The notes beneath the pieces were generated by a model. That model saw only the letters and a list, made by a program, of their open reading frames with translations. It did no database searches and was not told the DNA's origin. From NCBI GenBank assembly GCA_026874595.1, contig CM049309.1, positions 45,600,079 to 45,664,078 on the forward strand: a stretch of 64,000 bases of DNA, read 5' to 3'. The number at the start of each line of letters is the position of its first letter. Within the stretch, counting starts at the first letter, position 1. Made by a program: the position numbers and the translations under genes. The DNA comes from Sipunculus nudus (taxonomy: Eukaryota > Annelida > Sipuncula > Golfingiida > Sipunculidae). Below, in pieces: positions 61,171-64,000 of the stretch.

Positions 61171-61287
61171 TCAGAATGTGGTGTTTGTCCATAGATTTGT
61201 ACAGTTACAGCACTGTCCAGTCGCTGATGCTGTAGGGCTCCGGAACTGTACCAGCACGATGAAATAAGTGATCAGCATCCCGAGGAT
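61171..61287 (-). CDS. GRL-3 exon 4 (last)
   Basis: 38 codons plus TGA with TYFIVLVQF; tail GQCCNCTNLWTNTTF. Confidence 0.92.
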   Translation of the reverse strand: MLGMLITYFIVLVQFRSPTASATGQCCNCTNLWTNTTF

Positions 61288-64000
61288 CTGTAGAATATAG
61301 AACATTGTTATATTAAACCATGTAACCAATAGATGACATATCTAATTTATATATAGGTGTCATTATCGAATTTAAACACCATGAATAAAAATGCGGGGGT
61401 ATTTGGGAAAGCTGCACGTTTTCGTGTACTCGCTTTTTTAAAGAGATGTCATTTTATCGATTCAACATTTTTAAATGATTCAACTTTTTAAAGCTTTTTA
61501 TATACACGTTTATGCTCCAGTATTATGAAGTCTTTCTGAAAGGTGTTAGATGAGTCATATGTTCAAAAAAATATTTTCACAACTTAAAAATGAAAAGCAG
61601 AAGTGGTTTATTTACTTACCGTCAGTATGGTGGGCTTATCGATGACGAACATCCCCATGGCGGTTAGACCAATGGGAGGCCCGCTGACCTTGTTCAGAAA
61701 CATGGTAATCTGCAGTAAAAACAGAGATATGGGTACACGTTATCCTCCTATAAATTCTATAAATTTTAAATATTGTAAAGCTTACGACAACTACCGCCGT
61801 CTGTTTAACGATTTATTTCGTTTATTTTATTTTTTATCACATGGAAAGACATTTGTTTTATAGGGCAGGCCTGTCCCACAAGTGAATGGATCATAAAACA
61901 TCGACACCATTGGTAGATGAATAAAGATACATGATGTTGTCCAAATGCCATTCATTCCACCCTGTCAGTTGATATAATTCACAAATTGGCCACATAGTTT
62001 CCGCCGACCGACAGGACCAGACATGCATTACCCATTGAATAAAAATGGTAAAAAGCCGTATTTGCTAACGGTTATATACCATACCCTATATGCTTTGTCT
62101 AATGTTTTTTTAGAAAGGCTGCCTACCTGTTCAGCCATTATTTTAAGGCAATCTCGTGGGTAAATTGTTTAATGGCAGTGTATACAGGGACTAAATGAGC
62201 TTGGCTAACAATCCATTAGAACATTGTCTACTGCAAATAATAAACGATGGTTCAAAATATGTAAAAAGGAAACGATCTGCATTTTTCTCATTTCAGCAGT
62301 TTTTGTATTGGGTCATCAGGGCAAATGATTCAGGGCTGTTACCAAAATCCACGTAGAATAACTACACATGTACTTTATTGATTAACTTGATGGCTAAAAT
62401 TATTATTTCAGCATCGATTCAAGATTTGTCCGCTAGTATTTAGAAAAATGTATTAAAAAATTACCGCTCTGGAATTCAGGAAGCAGGAACGTAATCATAA
62501 AATAACATATAACAATCAAGTGTTGTACCAGATCTGGGACAAAGATTAAGGTGAACGAAATAGTTTTCTCTTTTTAAATTGATTGGGACAAATATGCTGA
62601 ATTTGTTAAAAAGCAAGAGAAATACATAATGGTATTATCTAAATGGTGCTTTTAAAATGGAGCGTGTGCATACCAACATTAATCCATTTTATTCCATATC
62701 TTTATGAATGAAAATGTTATGTTTAAGTGTTTTAGGGGAGAACATTAATCAGCAACATTAACTCGAAGCCTCAGCTCTCAATCACAAATAAGATTTGATC
62801 TGTGAAAAACGGATTCTGCAGAATGTCCCACAATTCTAAATTTTTAAAAACCAACGATGTGCAGATCAGTAGATCACCATAGTTACTGTGGTTTATAAAT
62901 AAAATAACAAAGTTTTAACTTAAGTCGGCAAGATAGCGGCTACCATGTACGTTATTTTTATATATAGTAACACGTTCACCTGAGACTTGATAAAAGATCG
63001 TATAGACTACATAAAACTATGCAAACACCTGATTCTTCAAACGTTTCTGTTTGTTTTGGGGTAATAATAACACTGATCGATAAAGCCTCAATAAAGCAAG
63101 AAGTATGCCACACAAGTCAAATACCTCCTAATCCATAACGTCAATCGAAGGTCAGAAATAATTAATACTACCAGCCTAGGAATCAATATGGAAAGAAATT
63201 AGAATTTAATAATATCAAAACTTTTATATTTTATATCACTGTGATTATTATGATTTGAATTAATCGCATGTTGCGCCTGATAACGCTTATCAATAGCTTT
63301 ATTTGATCTCTCTACGTCTGACGTTTTTCAGAAGAATTTAGTGACACAACAAATGTACTTATTAAATCATTGCACATAATTAACGTATCATACCTGTAAA
63401 CTTTCTTCAATCGAAACAGACGTCACGGCAATGCTGTGCAATGTATCTGCAGAGGCATGGGCCTAAAAAGTAATATATAATTGTAATATGATTATCATAT
63501 TTATCATATTTATATTCATATTTATCTGATTTTTTATATTTATCCGATATTTTAACATTGTGGAATGTATATATAAGTTTCACATGTGAATGATTTTACT
63601 TGTCATGTTTCGCCGAATCCGTTTAAAATATGATGTAGGAATTAATATTTCATGAACGTCTTAGTATAAACATTGTAGTTCTTATTCATCTTATAGCCTA
63701 TTCATATGTTCTATGATCTACTTCTATTGTAATACTGTATATGCAAGTGTAACAGCACCGCATTGAAAAACAGCATTTAGCTCAATCGGCTTTCATGATT
63801 AAATATACATGTAATAATAAAAAATATTAAATATATCACTGCGCAGGCCACCAAATACAGCAAGTAGAACTGATATACGCTTACTATTTAATTTTAAAAG
63901 TGGTACGGAATATCATTACTGATTTTACTATTTATTGTTCCTACAGGGAAATAATTCAAATTTTCTGTCCATTATATTCGGCAAGGCTTTGTTCATTTAA
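61171..64000 (-). CDS. GRL-3: gustatory-receptor-like protein, 5' end outside window
   Basis: Only the three 3' exons are inside the window: 63394-63462, 61620-61709 and 61171-61287, all phase 0. They encode the same 23-, 30- and 38-residue segments as GRL-2, with one replacement in exon 2 (Thr to Ile before EESLQ), none in exon 3, and only the last residue changed in exon 4 (TTF instead of TTL). Introns align with those of GRL-2, so this is a recent whole-gene duplicate and probably intact. Intron 1 runs off the window end; the long first exon should begin within a few hundred bases beyond 64000, judged from GRL-2 whose intron 1 ends with similar sequence (TCTGTCCATTATAT). Confidence 0.87.
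61620..61709 (-). CDS. GRL-3 exon 3
   Basis: Thirty codons identical in protein sequence to GRL-2 exon 3; donor ACG|GTAAGT. Confidence 0.92.
61710..63393 (-). other. GRL-3 intron 2
   Basis: Phase-0 intron of 1.68 kb, collinear with GRL-2 intron 2, with small deletions. Confidence 0.8.
63394..63462 (-). CDS. GRL-3 exon 2
   Basis: 23 codons, AHASADTLHSIAVTSVSIEE then SLQ; acceptor TTTTAG|GCC, donor CAG|GTATG. Confidence 0.9.

Overview
This is a nuclear window from an invertebrate animal, most likely a mollusc or another lophotrochozoan. It is AT-rich, carries long (AT)n and poly-C/poly-G tracts, and its genes have GT-AG introns. The gene content is one STAND-type NTPase close to vertebrate NWD2 and a cluster of insect-type gustatory-receptor-like (GRL) genes, a family that vertebrates lack. 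No species can be named from the sequence alone. Most of the window is intergenic or intronic repeat DNA.

Region 1 (1-5717) is non-coding flank with several small repeats, including a MITE at 4140-4464 with a 3-bp target duplication. Region 2 (5718-19698, + strand) is one complete gene. I assembled seven coding exons with consistent splice phases, giving 1738 codons for a NACHT and WD-repeat protein (NWD2-like). Its first three exons are short and far apart. Both edges of intron 2 have been amplified into small tandem repeats, a 50-bp repeat carrying the splice donor and a ~40-bp repeat carrying the acceptor. The protein ends in CVVM, a CaaX-box prenylation signal.

Region 3 (19699-25400) is flank with a complete tRNA-derived SINE (22954-23384, 11-bp target duplication). 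Region 4 (25401-64000, all genes on the - strand) is a GRL cluster: GRL-1 (25401-37234), GRL-2 (45577-49497), a broken exon-1 copy (53498-54565), and GRL-3, whose 3' exons (61171-63462) are present while its first exon lies beyond the window. Each complete gene has one long exon encoding six membrane segments, then three tiny or short exons of 23, 30 and 38 codons, separated by phase-0 introns. The last exon carries the family signature TYFIVLVQF. The three C-terminal phase-0 introns match the layout described as ancestral for arthropod Gr genes.

The cluster grew by segmental duplication: GRL-2 and GRL-3 are recent copies including their introns, and the pseudogene with its 5' flank (53.5-59.1 kb) is a copy of the GRL-1 locus (36.6-43.3 kb). 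Two large elements mark the GRL-1 locus. A 5.8-kb element with long inverted arms (29892-35722) sits inside intron 1, and a 3.5-kb minisatellite element (38834-42327) built of 153-bp monomers in 764-bp, five-monomer higher-order repeats sits upstream. The latter is absent from the paralogous copy at 58.2 kb. A solo LTR (52279-53056) lies between GRL-2 and the pseudogene, with an inverted relative at 27801. The many open frames in the 39-42 kb array come from its period being a multiple of three and are not genes.
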